Notes: generated by a model from the sequence alone, not told the origin. 64,000 nucleotides of DNA from Nocardioides ganghwensis (GCF_014779655.1 NZ_JACXYX010000014.1:1-64000), one strand, 5' to 3'. Counted from the stretch's first letter, positions 1-8,904 are shown. A program made the numbers and translations.

Positions 1-132
1 CAGCCGGGCATTACCGTGGGACACGAGAACCTCCGGTTGGGCGTGGGCCTTAGACAAGCCACATCCCACTCGGAGGTTCTCGCTCGTTCAACCAGGCTCG
101 CTGCTACCAACGTCCTGGCCGGGTACAACTAG
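1..132 (+). other. Open frame at left edge, possible 3' end of a cut gene
   Basis: A frame is open from the first base to a TAG at 130-132 (43 codons) and ends in LAATNVLAGYN. That tail vaguely resembles the C-terminus of IS481-type transposases (TN-x-x-G-x-Y), but this is too little to assign. The same stretch carries a 12-bp inverted repeat that suits a terminator for the convergent operon, so it may equally be non-coding. Confidence 0.15.
24..82 (-). terminator. Inverted repeat, candidate terminator of the Tad/two-component operon
   Basis: CGAGAACCTCCG (24-35) and CGGAGGTTCTCG (71-82) are perfect 12-bp inverted arms with a 35-nt loop. They lie about 50 bp downstream of the response-regulator stop on the minus strand. 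No clear U-tract follows, as is usual in high-GC actinobacteria. An IS end or protein-binding palindrome is an alternative. Confidence 0.4.
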
Positions 133-133
133 G

Positions 134-781
134 TCAGAAGCGCTGAGGGGAGGCGTGGTCGAGCAGGCCGAGTCGCATGGCCGTCACCAGGGCCTGGGCG
201 CGGTTGGCAGCCCCCAGCTTCTGGTAGATGTGCGTGATGTGTGTCTTGGCCGTGGACTCGCTCATGTAGAGCGACGAGGCGATCTCGCCGGTGCCGAGAC
301 CGTCGGCGAGAAGGGCGAGCACCTCGGCCTCGCGGCCGGACAGCCTGGGCGGCGCAGGTGAGGTGGCGCGACGCATCACTGCCTGGCTGAGACCGGCACA
401 CAGGAAGGTCCGCGGCGCCACAGCAGCGTGCTTCGCGGCGCTCACCACCTCGGTCGCCCGGGTGTCCTTGCCGACGAACGCAGAGGCGCCGGCCTCCATC
501 GCGGCGAAGATGTGGTCGTCTCCTGCGTGCATCGTGAGCACAACGACTCCGGTGGCGTCGCCAGCGGCGCGTATGGCGCGCACGACGTCCAGGCCGTGCC
601 CGTCAGGGAGCTGGAGGTCCGTGACGACGACGTCGGGCTGCAACTGCTCCCAAGCGGCGACTCCGTCGGCGACCGTTCCGGCCTGCCCGACGACTGTCAT
701 GTCGGCGTCGCGCTCGAAGGCGCGCGCGAGTCCTTGGCGGATCAGCTCGTGGTCGTCAACCAGTAGCACGGTGGTGCCCAT
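134..781 (-). CDS. LuxR/NarL-family response regulator
   Basis: A 215-aa two-domain response regulator. The N-terminal receiver domain (about 4-120) has the acidic pair D9/D10, phospho-acceptor D55 in VVVTDLQLPDG and K105. The C-terminal LuxR-type helix-turn-helix (about 147-207) contains LSGREAEVLALLADGL and SESTAKTHITHIYQKL. The first 26 bases overlap the end of the sensor kinase gene upstream, so the two are translationally coupled and form a cognate pair. They are the last genes of the Tad pilus operon, so pilus synthesis or its own promoter is the obvious target; that is inference. Family assignment is secure. Confidence 0.93.
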   Translation of the reverse strand: MGTTVLLVDDHELIRQGLARAFERDADMTVVGQAGTVADGVAAWEQLQPDVVVTDLQLPDGHGLDVVRAIRAAGDATGVVVLTMHAGDDHIFAAMEAGASAFVGKDTRATEVVSAAKHAAVAPRTFLCAGLSQAVMRRATSPAPPRLSGREAEVLALLADGLGTGEIASSLYMSESTAKTHITHIYQKLGAANRAQALVTAMRLGLLDHASPQRF

Positions 782-2342
782 GGGCGGTCTCTCCTTCTGG
801 GGTCACGGTCGACGTCGACCGGAGGCTGACGACGGTGCCACCGTCGCGTCGGGGGATGACCTCGAGTCGCGCGCCGACTCCTTCGGCCCTTTCACGCATG
901 GTCTGGAGGCCCCAGTGGTGTTCGCGCGGCCCCGCGTTGCCGACTCCGTCGTCCGTCACCTCGAGTCGGAGGGCGGTGCCGTCGGAGTCGAAGGTGACCC
1001 ACAGGTTCTTTGCCCTGGCGTGCTTCCTGACGTTGCCGATCGCCTCCTGAGCGACGCGGAGCACTTCCGTCGCCGTCCTGGGGGGGAGCGGTGGGCCGGA
1101 CTCCGCCAAGGAGAGATGCACTTGCAGCCCAGAGGCATGGGAAACCTCTCGGGCGTAGTCGGCGAGCGAGCTCGACACCCGGCCGTCGGTGACCTGGTGG
1201 CGCAGATCGAAGATGGAGAACCTGATTTCGGACACCAGCCGAGTGATCTCTGCCCGCAAGGTCGACGCGAGCTCGCGAGTCTGCTCCTGGTCGCTGATCG
1301 ACTCGATCTCATCCACGATGTAGCCGAGTCCGACGATCTCCTGTGCCACGCCATCGTGCATGTCCCGCGCGATGCGGTTGCGCTCCTCGGACGTGGCGAG
1401 GGAGCGCACGTCCTCGAAGAGTACGGCCGTGTCCAGCCGGAGGGCGAAGTCGTCGGCCACCTCCCGAGCGCGCTCGTCGAGCTCGTCGGTCCATCGAGGC
1501 ACCCCGACGACGACGCAGTAGCCGAGCACCTGCTGGGCACCTCTTAGGGGCACGACCGCGGCGCCGGGGGTTCGATCGGACTGCTGGACGACGATCTCTT
1601 GCTGGAGGCGCTCCACGTCGGTGCCAGGATTCAGCGCTCTCAGGTCGTGGTCATGATCGACGACGAAGACCGTGCAACGGGCACCTGCAGTTGCCTTGAG
1701 CATGGCCGCCTCGAGCTCCGTCGCCAGCGACGCACTGTCGAGCCCGACGGTCCCGGACGTTGCGAGCTGGTGGATCCGCGCCATCAACTGGTGTGCAGCG
1801 GCGTAGGGCGCCTGCCGTGCAGCAAGGTCTCGGCTTCCGCGTGACTGCCAGCTCGCAAGGAGGCCAACGCCGAGTCCGATGGCGAGCCATGGCAGCACAC
1901 TGACCGCCTGCTCCGCAGCATCGCCGTCGGGGTTGGCGGCCAGGGTCGCCGCCGTGGCCAGACCGGCCACCAGAGTCACATTGAGCGTGGTCACCAATCC
2001 GTGCCTTACCCCGGCCACGACGGCTGGGAAGGCCAGACAGGCCCCGAGACCCACGGTGGATTCTGTAGCGACGACGACGGTGGGAACGACGATGGCCTCG
2101 GCAACGGCATACCAGTGGGTCGGCAGGTCGCGCGACTTCCACTCGAGCAGGGACATCACCATTGCGACGAGGAAGACCACGACGAGCACCGGCGCCGAGG
2201 CGACGACGGTGCCGTCGCTGATCGTGGCCCCGATTGACAGCGCGACAGCGAAGACCCTCACCGCAGTCGTTGCCCGCCACGTGCTGACAGCCGTGCTGAC
2301 CGGTGTCGACTCGTCGGCGTCACGCATGCGGGATCTGCTCAT
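756..2342 (-). CDS. Membrane sensor histidine kinase, NarX/DesK type (HisKA_3)
   Basis: A 528-aa kinase when started at the ATG at 2342, which shares one base with the TadC stop (TGATG); an in-frame start 22 codons upstream would lie inside tadC and is rejected. Residues about 25-165 form five or six hydrophobic helices. A GAF-like region follows (about 190-310). The dimerisation helix carries phospho-acceptor H329 in RNRIARDMHDGVAQE, and the C-terminus holds an HATPase_c domain with N-box EAIGNVRKHA and G-box DDGVGN. It would phosphorylate the regulator at 134-781. The signal sensed cannot be told from sequence. Confidence 0.92.
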   Translation of the reverse strand: MSRSRMRDADESTPVSTAVSTWRATTAVRVFAVALSIGATISDGTVVASAPVLVVVFLVAMVMSLLEWKSRDLPTHWYAVAEAIVVPTVVVATESTVGLGACLAFPAVVAGVRHGLVTTLNVTLVAGLATAATLAANPDGDAAEQAVSVLPWLAIGLGVGLLASWQSRGSRDLAARQAPYAAAHQLMARIHQLATSGTVGLDSASLATELEAAMLKATAGARCTVFVVDHDHDLRALNPGTDVERLQQEIVVQQSDRTPGAAVVPLRGAQQVLGYCVVVGVPRWTDELDERAREVADDFALRLDTAVLFEDVRSLATSEERNRIARDMHDGVAQEIVGLGYIVDEIESISDQEQTRELASTLRAEITRLVSEIRFSIFDLRHQVTDGRVSSSLADYAREVSHASGLQVHLSLAESGPPLPPRTATEVLRVAQEAIGNVRKHARAKNLWVTFDSDGTALRLEVTDDGVGNAGPREHHWGLQTMRERAEGVGARLEVIPRRDGGTVVSLRSTSTVTPEGETAHGHHRATG

Positions 2343-3277
2343 CAACGCGAACTGAAGCTCTCGGCGATGGAGATTCCAGCAGGCCCGAGGATGACGAGGA
2401 AGAGGCACGGCAGGATGAACAGCACCAGCGGGATCATCATCCGAACGGGAACCTGCTGCGCCTTCTCCTCAGCACGCTGGCGGCGCTTCGTGCGCATCTC
2501 CTGGCTCTGGATGCGCAGGACCCGTGCGATCGGGATGCCGAGACTGTCAGCCTGGACCATGGCGAGGCAGAAGGACTTGAGGTCGGGCAGAGAGGTCCGC
2601 TCGGCCATCGCCCTCATAGCATCCGCCCGGCCCCTGCCGATCTGCATCTCCTGGAGCAGGCGTGCAAACTCGTTTGCCAGCGGGCCGTCGCTGTTCTTGG
2701 CAACCCGGCTGACGGCCGCGTCGAATCCGAGGCCGGCCTCGACCGAGATCGTGAGCAGGTCCATGGCGTCGGGCAGGCCGTTGCGCATCTGGGCGGCCCG
2801 CTTGGTGCCGGCGTTGTACAGCAGGACGTTAGGGAGGACGTATCCGAAGGTCGCCACCAAGCCCGTCACCACGACCACGCGATAGAACGGCCATCCGAGT
2901 CCGAGCAGGTAGAGGAACCCGAGCACACCGAAGACGCCGAGTCCGAGGACCTTGAGCCCCAGGATGCGGTTCACGTCCCAGGCAGGCGGGTTGCCTGCCA
3001 CGTTGAGCCGGTACTGGATCTTCCTTGCGGTGTCCGCCCGCACCAAGCGACGTCCCGTGACTACGAGCCGATCGCCCAGAGGTGCGATGACCCGTTCGGC
3101 GAAGGGCCGTTCGATCTCGCCCTTCAGCTCCGCGGGCGCACTGTCGATCGCCTGGATAGCCGCGACCGAGCGCGCGACACCCCGGCGCTCCGACGTCGCC
3201 ACGCCAATGATGGAGAGGGCCAGGGTCAGTCCGGCACACAGCAGTGCCGCACCGGCCAGCATGATTGTCGCTCCCAT
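2342..3277 (-). CDS. TadC-like type II secretion F-domain membrane protein
   Basis: A 311-aa inner-membrane platform protein of the Flp/Tad pilus machine. A helix near the N-terminus (about 5-25) and a pair at about 110-155 precede a T2SSF cytoplasmic domain (about 175-285: GLPDAMDLLTISVEAGLGFDAAV and similar), and a last helix lies near the C-terminus (PLVLFILPCLFLVILGPAGI). It pairs with the TadB-like protein encoded one base upstream to form the platform on which the TadA ATPase works. One-base spacing upstream and one-base overlap downstream place it firmly in the operon. Confidence 0.9.
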   Translation of the reverse strand: MGATIMLAGAALLCAGLTLALSIIGVATSERRGVARSVAAIQAIDSAPAELKGEIERPFAERVIAPLGDRLVVTGRRLVRADTARKIQYRLNVAGNPPAWDVNRILGLKVLGLGVFGVLGFLYLLGLGWPFYRVVVVTGLVATFGYVLPNVLLYNAGTKRAAQMRNGLPDAMDLLTISVEAGLGFDAAVSRVAKNSDGPLANEFARLLQEMQIGRGRADAMRAMAERTSLPDLKSFCLAMVQADSLGIPIARVLRIQSQEMRTKRRQRAEEKAQQVPVRMMIPLVLFILPCLFLVILGPAGISIAESFSSR

Positions 3278-3278
3278 G

Positions 3279-5174
3279 TCAGACCTCCACCTTCGCGAGC
3301 TTGGCCATGGCGAAGCCGCCGAGACCGAGCAAGAACACCGAGACGCCGAGCAGGATCCATCCCACCACAGTGGTGTAGAGCACTTCGACGTACTCAGGGT
3401 TGGCGAAGAGCATGTAGCCGAACAAGCCTGGCGGCAGGGCGGTGAGAATGTATCCGGAGAGTCGTCCTTCCGCGCTGAGGGCTCGCACCTGACGGCGGAG
3501 GTAGTCCCGCTCGCGCAGCGTGTCTGCGACCGTGTGCAGGATCTCGGCCAGATTGCCGCCCACCTCGCGCTGGATGCGGATGGCCATCACGATCCACGAG
3601 AAGTCCTCGCTCTGCATGCGCTCTCCAACGCCCTCCAGCGCATCCGTGATGTCGACGCCGAGTCGCTGCTCGACCAGTGCTCGCCGCAACTCACCGGCCA
3701 TCGGCTCGTTGCCCTCACGTACGACGCTGTCAACAGCCTGGGGGAGTGAGAGCCCCGCCTGCAGGCCGCCGGCCATGAGCCCCAGGGTCTCAGCGAGCTG
3801 ACCGTTGAAGGCGTTCAGCCGACGCGAGTGTCGAACCTTGAGGTAGAGCCACGGGCCCACTAGGCCCAGGACAAGTCCTAGTGCGCCCATCGGGGGGCCG
3901 GCTAGCAGGAAGGCGACTAATGCAGAGCCCACAGCGATGGCGGCGTGGAGCAGCAACCACTCCGAGGCTGTCAGCGCCGAACCGGCTCCGGCGAGCCGCT
4001 GCGAGATGCGACCTTCGAGGTCCTTGGAGACCATCTTGTCGGTCATGGCGACTGCTGATCCCCGGAGGTCGGCGCTGGCGTTGCCGCGTCGCTTGGCGCC
4101 GCCGCTCTCACCGAAGTAGGCCTCCAGTCGACGGTCCGCCGAAGAACGGTTCGGGCCTGCGATGGCCACTGCGAGGATCCCGGCCAGACCGAGTGCCAAC
4201 GCCAGGGCGCCACCGAGCATGCCGGGCGTGCCCACGAGTGAGCGTCCGGACGACACGAGGTCCGGGGCGGAGGAAGCCGCGCCGAGCGAAATGAAGGCAG
4301 AGTCGGTGTACGACGAGCCGTCGGCGTCGACCGTGACGCCGAGGTTCACCTCATCGGCTGCGTCATCCGGGCGCTGGAAGGTCACCAGGAGCTGCTGTGC
4401 CAGGGCGTCCGCCTGGGCGGAGAACACGGACTCCAGAGCTCCCTGCTCCGCCGGGATCACCTGGCCGCCGGTGCCCTCGGCCAGGGACGACATGGTCTCG
4501 GCGTTCTTGGGATTGGCCAGGGAGACGACGTCGACCACGACACCGCCGTCCTGCGCGTCCTTGGCGACCACCTCGAGCGTGGTGGCGCTGTTGGTGTCAC
4601 CACCGTCTGACAGCACCAGCAGCGAGCGCGACCCGTCGGTCCCGACCTGGGCGAGACCCTCGGCCATCGCGTCGTAGACCCCGGTGCCCTTGCGCAGGGT
4701 GATCTCCGCGAGCGCCGCGCGGACCGACGCGTGGTCGGTGGTGGGCTCGATCACGTCACCGAGGTCGCCCGCGAACGGCACCAGGCCGATGCGTACGTCG
4801 TCGGGGGCGGCCGCGAGGAACGCGTCGACGGCTGCTGTCGCCGACGCGAACTTGTCACCCTGCCGCATGCTGTTGCTGGCGTCGAGGACCAGGACGGTCG
4901 TGCGAGTCACGTCTCCGGCCGCGATGCTCTTGGCAGACGACTCGACCGCGCGTCCGTCCACCTCGACCCGGACCGACGCGGGGTCAACCGCCGCGTCGCC
5001 TGGGATACCGTCCACGGCGACCACCATCGACACCGTCCCGTCGACGGACTCGACGTGGTCGATGTTCACCTCGTCGGCCGCATGGGCGGGTGCCGTCGCG
5101 AACAGGACGAACAGCCCACTGGTGAGCAGCCCTGCCGCCCGTCGCGGTGCTCGCGAGCCGTGACGCAGGTTCAT
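3279..5174 (-). CDS. VWA-TadB fusion: von Willebrand factor A domain joined to a T2SSF platform protein
   Basis: A 631-aa protein, about twice the length of an ordinary TadB. It starts with a signal peptide (about 1-33, AxA-type end APAHA). A VWA domain (about 88-270) has an intact MIDAS: D98-A-S100-N-S102, a threonine in KGTGVYDAM and LSDGGDT. A helix (about 318-340) is followed by a linker and a TadB-type F domain (about 400-631; GLMAGGLQAGLSLPQAVDSVVREG, then two C-terminal helices). The VWA part should lie outside the membrane and the F domain in the cytoplasm. Its 3' neighbour is TadC (gap 1 bp); its start overlaps the TadA stop by 4 bp. The role of the metal-binding VWA in the pilus (adhesion or scaffold) is inference. 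Confidence 0.88.
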   Translation of the reverse strand: MNLRHGSRAPRRAAGLLTSGLFVLFATAPAHAADEVNIDHVESVDGTVSMVVAVDGIPGDAAVDPASVRVEVDGRAVESSAKSIAAGDVTRTTVLVLDASNSMRQGDKFASATAAVDAFLAAAPDDVRIGLVPFAGDLGDVIEPTTDHASVRAALAEITLRKGTGVYDAMAEGLAQVGTDGSRSLLVLSDGGDTNSATTLEVVAKDAQDGGVVVDVVSLANPKNAETMSSLAEGTGGQVIPAEQGALESVFSAQADALAQQLLVTFQRPDDAADEVNLGVTVDADGSSYTDSAFISLGAASSAPDLVSSGRSLVGTPGMLGGALALALGLAGILAVAIAGPNRSSADRRLEAYFGESGGAKRRGNASADLRGSAVAMTDKMVSKDLEGRISQRLAGAGSALTASEWLLLHAAIAVGSALVAFLLAGPPMGALGLVLGLVGPWLYLKVRHSRRLNAFNGQLAETLGLMAGGLQAGLSLPQAVDSVVREGNEPMAGELRRALVEQRLGVDITDALEGVGERMQSEDFSWIVMAIRIQREVGGNLAEILHTVADTLRERDYLRRQVRALSAEGRLSGYILTALPPGLFGYMLFANPEYVEVLYTTVVGWILLGVSVFLLGLGGFAMAKLAKVEV

Positions 5175-6601
5175 CGCAGGGTTCCGCCCGTGGCGAAGAT
5201 GGCGGGATCGACGTGCACGCCGTGGTCGGTGAGCCGCTCGAGGAACCGCGGTCGCAGTCCCATCGACTGCAGGCCGCCCTTGAACTTGCCGTTCTCGTCG
5301 AGACCGGCCGCGTAGTCGAAGAGGAAGACGTCCTGTGTGGTGATGATGTCGCCCTCCATGCCGACGATCTCGGTGATCGCGGTGATCCGCCTGGTGCCGT
5401 CCTTGAGGCGGGTCTGCTGGATGATGAGGTCGACGGCGCTGGCGACCTGCTCGCGAATGGCGCGGACCGGCAAGTCCATGCCGGCCATCAGCACCATGGT
5501 CTCGAGTCGGGCGAGGGCGTCGCGCGGGGTGTTGGCGTGCAGCGTCGAGATGGACCCGTCGTGGCCCGTGTTCATGGCCTGGAGCATGTCGAGCGCCGCG
5601 GCATCACGGATCTCACCGACCACCACGCGGTCCGGTCGCATGCGGAGCGAGTTCTTGACGAGGTCGCGGATGGTGACGGCGCCCTTGCCCTCGATGTTGG
5701 CCGGACGCGACTCCAGCCGCAGGACGTGGTCCTGCACGAGCCGGAGCTCGGCGGCGTCCTCGATGGTGACGATGCGCTCATCGTCGGGGATGAACGAGGA
5801 CAGCACGTTGAGCGTCGTCGTCTTCCCGGCGCCCGTACCTCCGGAGACCAGGATGTTGAGCCGGCCGCGGACGCAGCCCTCGAGGAGATTCGCCGCTGGG
5901 CGGGTGAGGGTGCCGAAGCCGATCAGGTCCTCGACCGTGTAGGGGTCCTCGGAGAACTTGCGGATGGTGAGCTTCGAGCCGTCGAGCGCCAGCGGCGGGA
6001 TGATGGCGTTCACGCGGCTACCGTCAGGGAGGCGCGCGTCGACCATCGGGCTGGTCTCGTCGACGCGCCGGCCGATCTTGCTGACGATCTTGTCGATGGT
6101 GCGGCGCAGGTGGGCCTCGTCAGTGAACGACGTGTCGACCTTGACCAGCTTGCCGCTGCGCTCGACGAAGATGTCCTGGAACGAGTTGACCATGACCTCG
6201 GACAGAGTGGGGTCGCGGAGCAGCGGCTCGATCGGGCCGTAGCCGAGGATGTCGTCCGCGATCTCCTGCGACACGCGCGTGCGGTCGGCCGACGACATCG
6301 GGATGTCGGCGTCGGCGATGGCCGTTTGGAGGGCGAGCCGAACCTGTTGCTCGAGCTCGGACTGCGTCATGTGAGCGTCGTACAGCTTCGGGCCGAGCGC
6401 CTCGACCAGGCGCTGGTGGACGATGCGCTTCAGGTCCTGGAAGGGGTCGCCCTTGGTAGCAGCCCGCTTCCTGGCTTCGCCCGCTGCGGGTCGTGCGACG
6501 GTAGTCGTCGGGCTCGGTGCGCCGGACGCCGCTCCGGGAGCGGTGTCGGGCGACTCCGTGGTGCGGTTGCGCGCAGCCGCGAGACGGTCGGTGAGGCTCA
6601 C
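5171..6601 (-). CDS. tadA: TadA/CpaF-family pilus assembly ATPase
   Basis: A 476-aa secretion ATPase that powers assembly (and probably retraction) of Flp pili at the cytoplasmic face. It contains a Walker A SGGTGAGKTTT with K260, an Asp box region (IVTIEDAAELRL), Walker B-like VVGEIRDAAALDML and the CpaF-type HDGSISTLHANTPRDALARLE His box. The N-terminal 70 residues are a variable Ala/Pro-rich lead. The gene sits between tadZ (1-bp gap) and the VWA-TadB gene (4-bp ATGA overlap), which fixes its role in the Tad system rather than type II secretion. Confidence 0.95.
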   Translation of the reverse strand: MSLTDRLAAARNRTTESPDTAPGAASGAPSPTTTVARPAAGEARKRAATKGDPFQDLKRIVHQRLVEALGPKLYDAHMTQSELEQQVRLALQTAIADADIPMSSADRTRVSQEIADDILGYGPIEPLLRDPTLSEVMVNSFQDIFVERSGKLVKVDTSFTDEAHLRRTIDKIVSKIGRRVDETSPMVDARLPDGSRVNAIIPPLALDGSKLTIRKFSEDPYTVEDLIGFGTLTRPAANLLEGCVRGRLNILVSGGTGAGKTTTLNVLSSFIPDDERIVTIEDAAELRLVQDHVLRLESRPANIEGKGAVTIRDLVKNSLRMRPDRVVVGEIRDAAALDMLQAMNTGHDGSISTLHANTPRDALARLETMVLMAGMDLPVRAIREQVASAVDLIIQQTRLKDGTRRITAITEIVGMEGDIITTQDVFLFDYAAGLDENGKFKGGLQSMGLRPRFLERLTDHGVHVDPAIFATGGTLR

Positions 6602-6602
6602 G

Positions 6603-7868
6603 TCATGCCCTCCTCAGGCGGAGCCGGGAGCCACTGGACTTCCGGCCGGACGGGGTTCCCTCGTCGGTGTCGCCAGGACCGGCGACGGCTGACGCGACGC
6701 TGTCGGAGAACGCGACGAGGGCCTTCGAGTTGGGGTGGTTGGGGTATGCATTCACCAGCGCCTCGCCTCGGTTGACAGCTGCGAGGACCTCGCGGCTCGA
6801 CACCAGCGAGCTGTCGGCCTTGAGTCCGAGGGTCTTCTCGAACTCGTCGACCGTGAGGCCGACCTTGCTGTCGGCCCGGTTGAGCACGAACCGCCAGGTG
6901 GACTTGGGGAAGTTGAGGACCTCGAGCGTGCTGGTCGCAAGCTTGAGCGCCTTCAGCGAGGGGATGTCGAGGGTGCCGACCAGGACGATGAGGTCGGAGC
7001 GATCCAGTGCGCAGAGCGCGTGGTCGTCGAAGACGCCCGAGGTGTCGACCACGACGAAGTCGACCATGCGGCGCAGCGCGTCGAGGAGCTTTCCGATGTC
7101 TTCCACCGACGCCTGGTCCGGCGAGTCGAGGCGCACCGGAGCGGCGACGACCGACAGGTTGTCGGAGTGCCGGGTGAGGATTGACTCGATCCCCTCGGCG
7201 TCGATGACCCCACTGAAAGTGGCCAGGTCGTTGATGGTCCGATTGGGGGTCAGCTGCAGCATGATGGCGACGTCGCCGCTGTTGACGTCCAGGTCGACCA
7301 GGCAGACGGAGCGCCCCTTGCCGGCCAGGGCCACGCCGAGGTTGGTCGCAACGAGGCTCTTGCCCACGCCACCCTTGGTGGAGAACACGGTGACGATCCG
7401 TCCTCGCGGCGCGTCGGCCTCGGCCTGCGCGACCGCGGCCGCGTGGGCGGCTTGGGCAGCGACCTCGGCCCGGGCGGACTCGGCCGCTGCCTGGGCCTCG
7501 TCCATCATCGTCTGGCCGATCGCGTTGGCGACGCTGCGTGCTCGCTGAACCGCTGTCGTGATCCCGGCCAGGTCACGTGCGGCCACCACTTCGCGCATGC
7601 CGCTGCGCAGGGCCAGGGCAAGCGCGTTGCTGTCCACCTCGTGGCGGAGCAGGATCACCCCGAGGTCGGGCCGGTGGACGCGCGCCCACTGCGCCAGGTC
7701 TGCAGCAGCGTCGCTCGGGACGGATGGGCCGATGACGACGGCGAACTCATTGGCCGTGGTGCGGATGTGCGCGTCGAGGCCCTCCGGGTCGGCGAACGCC
7801 ACTGATCCGTGGAGCATGGCCTGCAGTACGGCGCGTTGTGCGCCGTCGGGCTCGAGGACGGCGGTCAC
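6603..7868 (-). CDS. TadZ/CpaE-like MinD-family ATPase
   Basis: A 421-aa protein. Residues 1-110 form a receiver-like (atypical REC) domain without the usual acidic cluster, followed by an Ala-rich helical linker (about 118-155). The C-terminal MinD/ParA ATPase domain has a deviant Walker A STKGGVGKS (K165, K170) and a LVDLDVNSGDVA switch region. Such proteins place the Tad apparatus at a cell site. It overlaps the cpaB stop by 4 bp (ATGA) and is followed one base later by tadA. Confidence 0.92.
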   Translation of the reverse strand: MTAVLEPDGAQRAVLQAMLHGSVAFADPEGLDAHIRTTANEFAVVIGPSVPSDAAADLAQWARVHRPDLGVILLRHEVDSNALALALRSGMREVVAARDLAGITTAVQRARSVANAIGQTMMDEAQAAAESARAEVAAQAAHAAAVAQAEADAPRGRIVTVFSTKGGVGKSLVATNLGVALAGKGRSVCLVDLDVNSGDVAIMLQLTPNRTINDLATFSGVIDAEGIESILTRHSDNLSVVAAPVRLDSPDQASVEDIGKLLDALRRMVDFVVVDTSGVFDDHALCALDRSDLIVLVGTLDIPSLKALKLATSTLEVLNFPKSTWRFVLNRADSKVGLTVDEFEKTLGLKADSSLVSSREVLAAVNRGEALVNAYPNHPNSKALVAFSDSVASAVAGPGDTDEGTPSGRKSSGSRLRLRRA

Positions 7869-8647
7869 GGCTGCGGGCTCCGGAACAGCTCGGGGTAGAC
7901 GTCGCGGAGGTAGGCGCCCTCGTTGTCCTCCGACGCGGAGTCGTCGGTGAGGAGTGCGAAGTTGAGCTCGGAGGTCCGGTCGGCCTGGATGAGCTTCTCC
8001 GCCTGCTCCTGCGTCACCGCGACGGAAAGGATCGTGCGAGCGACTTCCTCGGTCTCCGTGCCTCCGTCCTCGGCCTGGGTGGTGCGCGACGTGACGCTGG
8101 TGGTGCCCACGCCCAGCACCAGGCTGCGGGTGAGGACGATGCGGGTGTAGCTGCCCAGCTTCTGCTCCTTGCCGTCCGGAAGGAGGCGGATCGGATCGAG
8201 GGCGGTGGCGAAGATGGCGACCTCGTTGCCAGGGTTGACGAAGCCGGCCACGCGCTCGAAGTCGGTCAGCTCGACTGAGACTGCCATCATGTCGTCCGGA
8301 ATCACGAGGGTCTGGGTGTCCCCGAGGCTACCGAACTTCTTGGCGATGAGCTGCTCGCCGGAGTAGATCGTGCCGATCGCGACGAGGTCCGAGATCGACG
8401 ACGTGGACGAGAGGCTGCCTTCGACCACGTCCGCCCGTCGGATCTCGGCGGTGTCGATCTTGCCGGCCTCCTGAGCCTCTGAGACCGACTCGCCGGTCTC
8501 GATCGTCTCGGTCGCGACGAGAACCTCGACGAGCTCCTGGTCCTTCGTGGCGCGGGCGTCGATGCCCTGGACGTACAGCACGATCATGGCCGTGCCGGCG
8601 AGTGCGATGAGGGCGGCGACGAGGAGGAGAACTGATCGGCGAGCCAT
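7865..8647 (-). CDS. cpaB: CpaB/RcpC-like Flp pilus assembly protein (SAF domain)
   Basis: A 260-aa protein with one N-terminal membrane anchor (about 6-27, VLLLVAALIALAGTAMIVLYV) followed by a SAF domain (about 45-105) and an RcpC-type domain to about 225. In the Tad system CpaB/RcpC acts on the outer side of the membrane. This is the first gene of the minus-strand operon and is preceded by 257 non-coding bases with repeats that look regulatory. The C-terminal tail after about 225 is acidic and not recognised. Confidence 0.88.
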   Translation of the reverse strand: MARRSVLLLVAALIALAGTAMIVLYVQGIDARATKDQELVEVLVATETIETGESVSEAQEAGKIDTAEIRRADVVEGSLSSTSSISDLVAIGTIYSGEQLIAKKFGSLGDTQTLVIPDDMMAVSVELTDFERVAGFVNPGNEVAIFATALDPIRLLPDGKEQKLGSYTRIVLTRSLVLGVGTTSVTSRTTQAEDGGTETEEVARTILSVAVTQEQAEKLIQADRTSELNFALLTDDSASEDNEGAYLRDVYPELFRSPQP

Positions 8648-8800
8648 GGTGGGTCCTTCGCGAGTCGTGGGATCCCCACGGCGAGGGTCCCGGGCGCGCA
8701 GGAGGTCTCAGGGTCGTGGTGCGAGAACCGGGCCCCGAAGCCCTCCCAGCGGTGAAAATCTAGGGGCGCGTGACGGGGCTCGCGGGCTAAACCGAGCAAA

Positions 8801-8854
8801 CCACCCGAAAGTAGTCCGGACGCCACCCGAAGTGACTATGTGGGCCTAGTCACT
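8801..8854 (-). promoter_or_regulatory. Upstream region of the Tad operon: paired direct repeats and a palindrome
   Basis: CCACCCGAA occurs at 8801-8809 and again at 8823-8831, exactly 22 bp apart (two helical turns). Directly after it comes a perfect 8-bp inverted repeat, AGTGACTA (8831-8838) and TAGTCACT (8847-8854). These sit 150-200 bp upstream of the cpaB start. A TAGATT element on the minus strand (8757-8762) could be a -10 box; no good -35 is visible, which suits activator-dependent transcription. Binding by the operon's own response regulator is inference. Confidence 0.45.
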
Positions 8855-8866
8855 GGTGCCGGTGGT

Positions 8867-8901
8867 GCACCTGGTTCTGGTGCGTCGTACGGACCAGGTG
8901 C
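8867..8901 (-). terminator. Stem-loop just after the acyl-CoA ligase stop
   Basis: GCACCTGGT (8867-8875) and ACCAGGTGC (8893-8901) form a 9-bp perfect stem with a 17-nt loop, immediately downstream of the minus-strand ligase stop at 8905. Good position for an intrinsic terminator; no U-run. Confidence 0.4.
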
Positions 8902-8904
8902 GGC

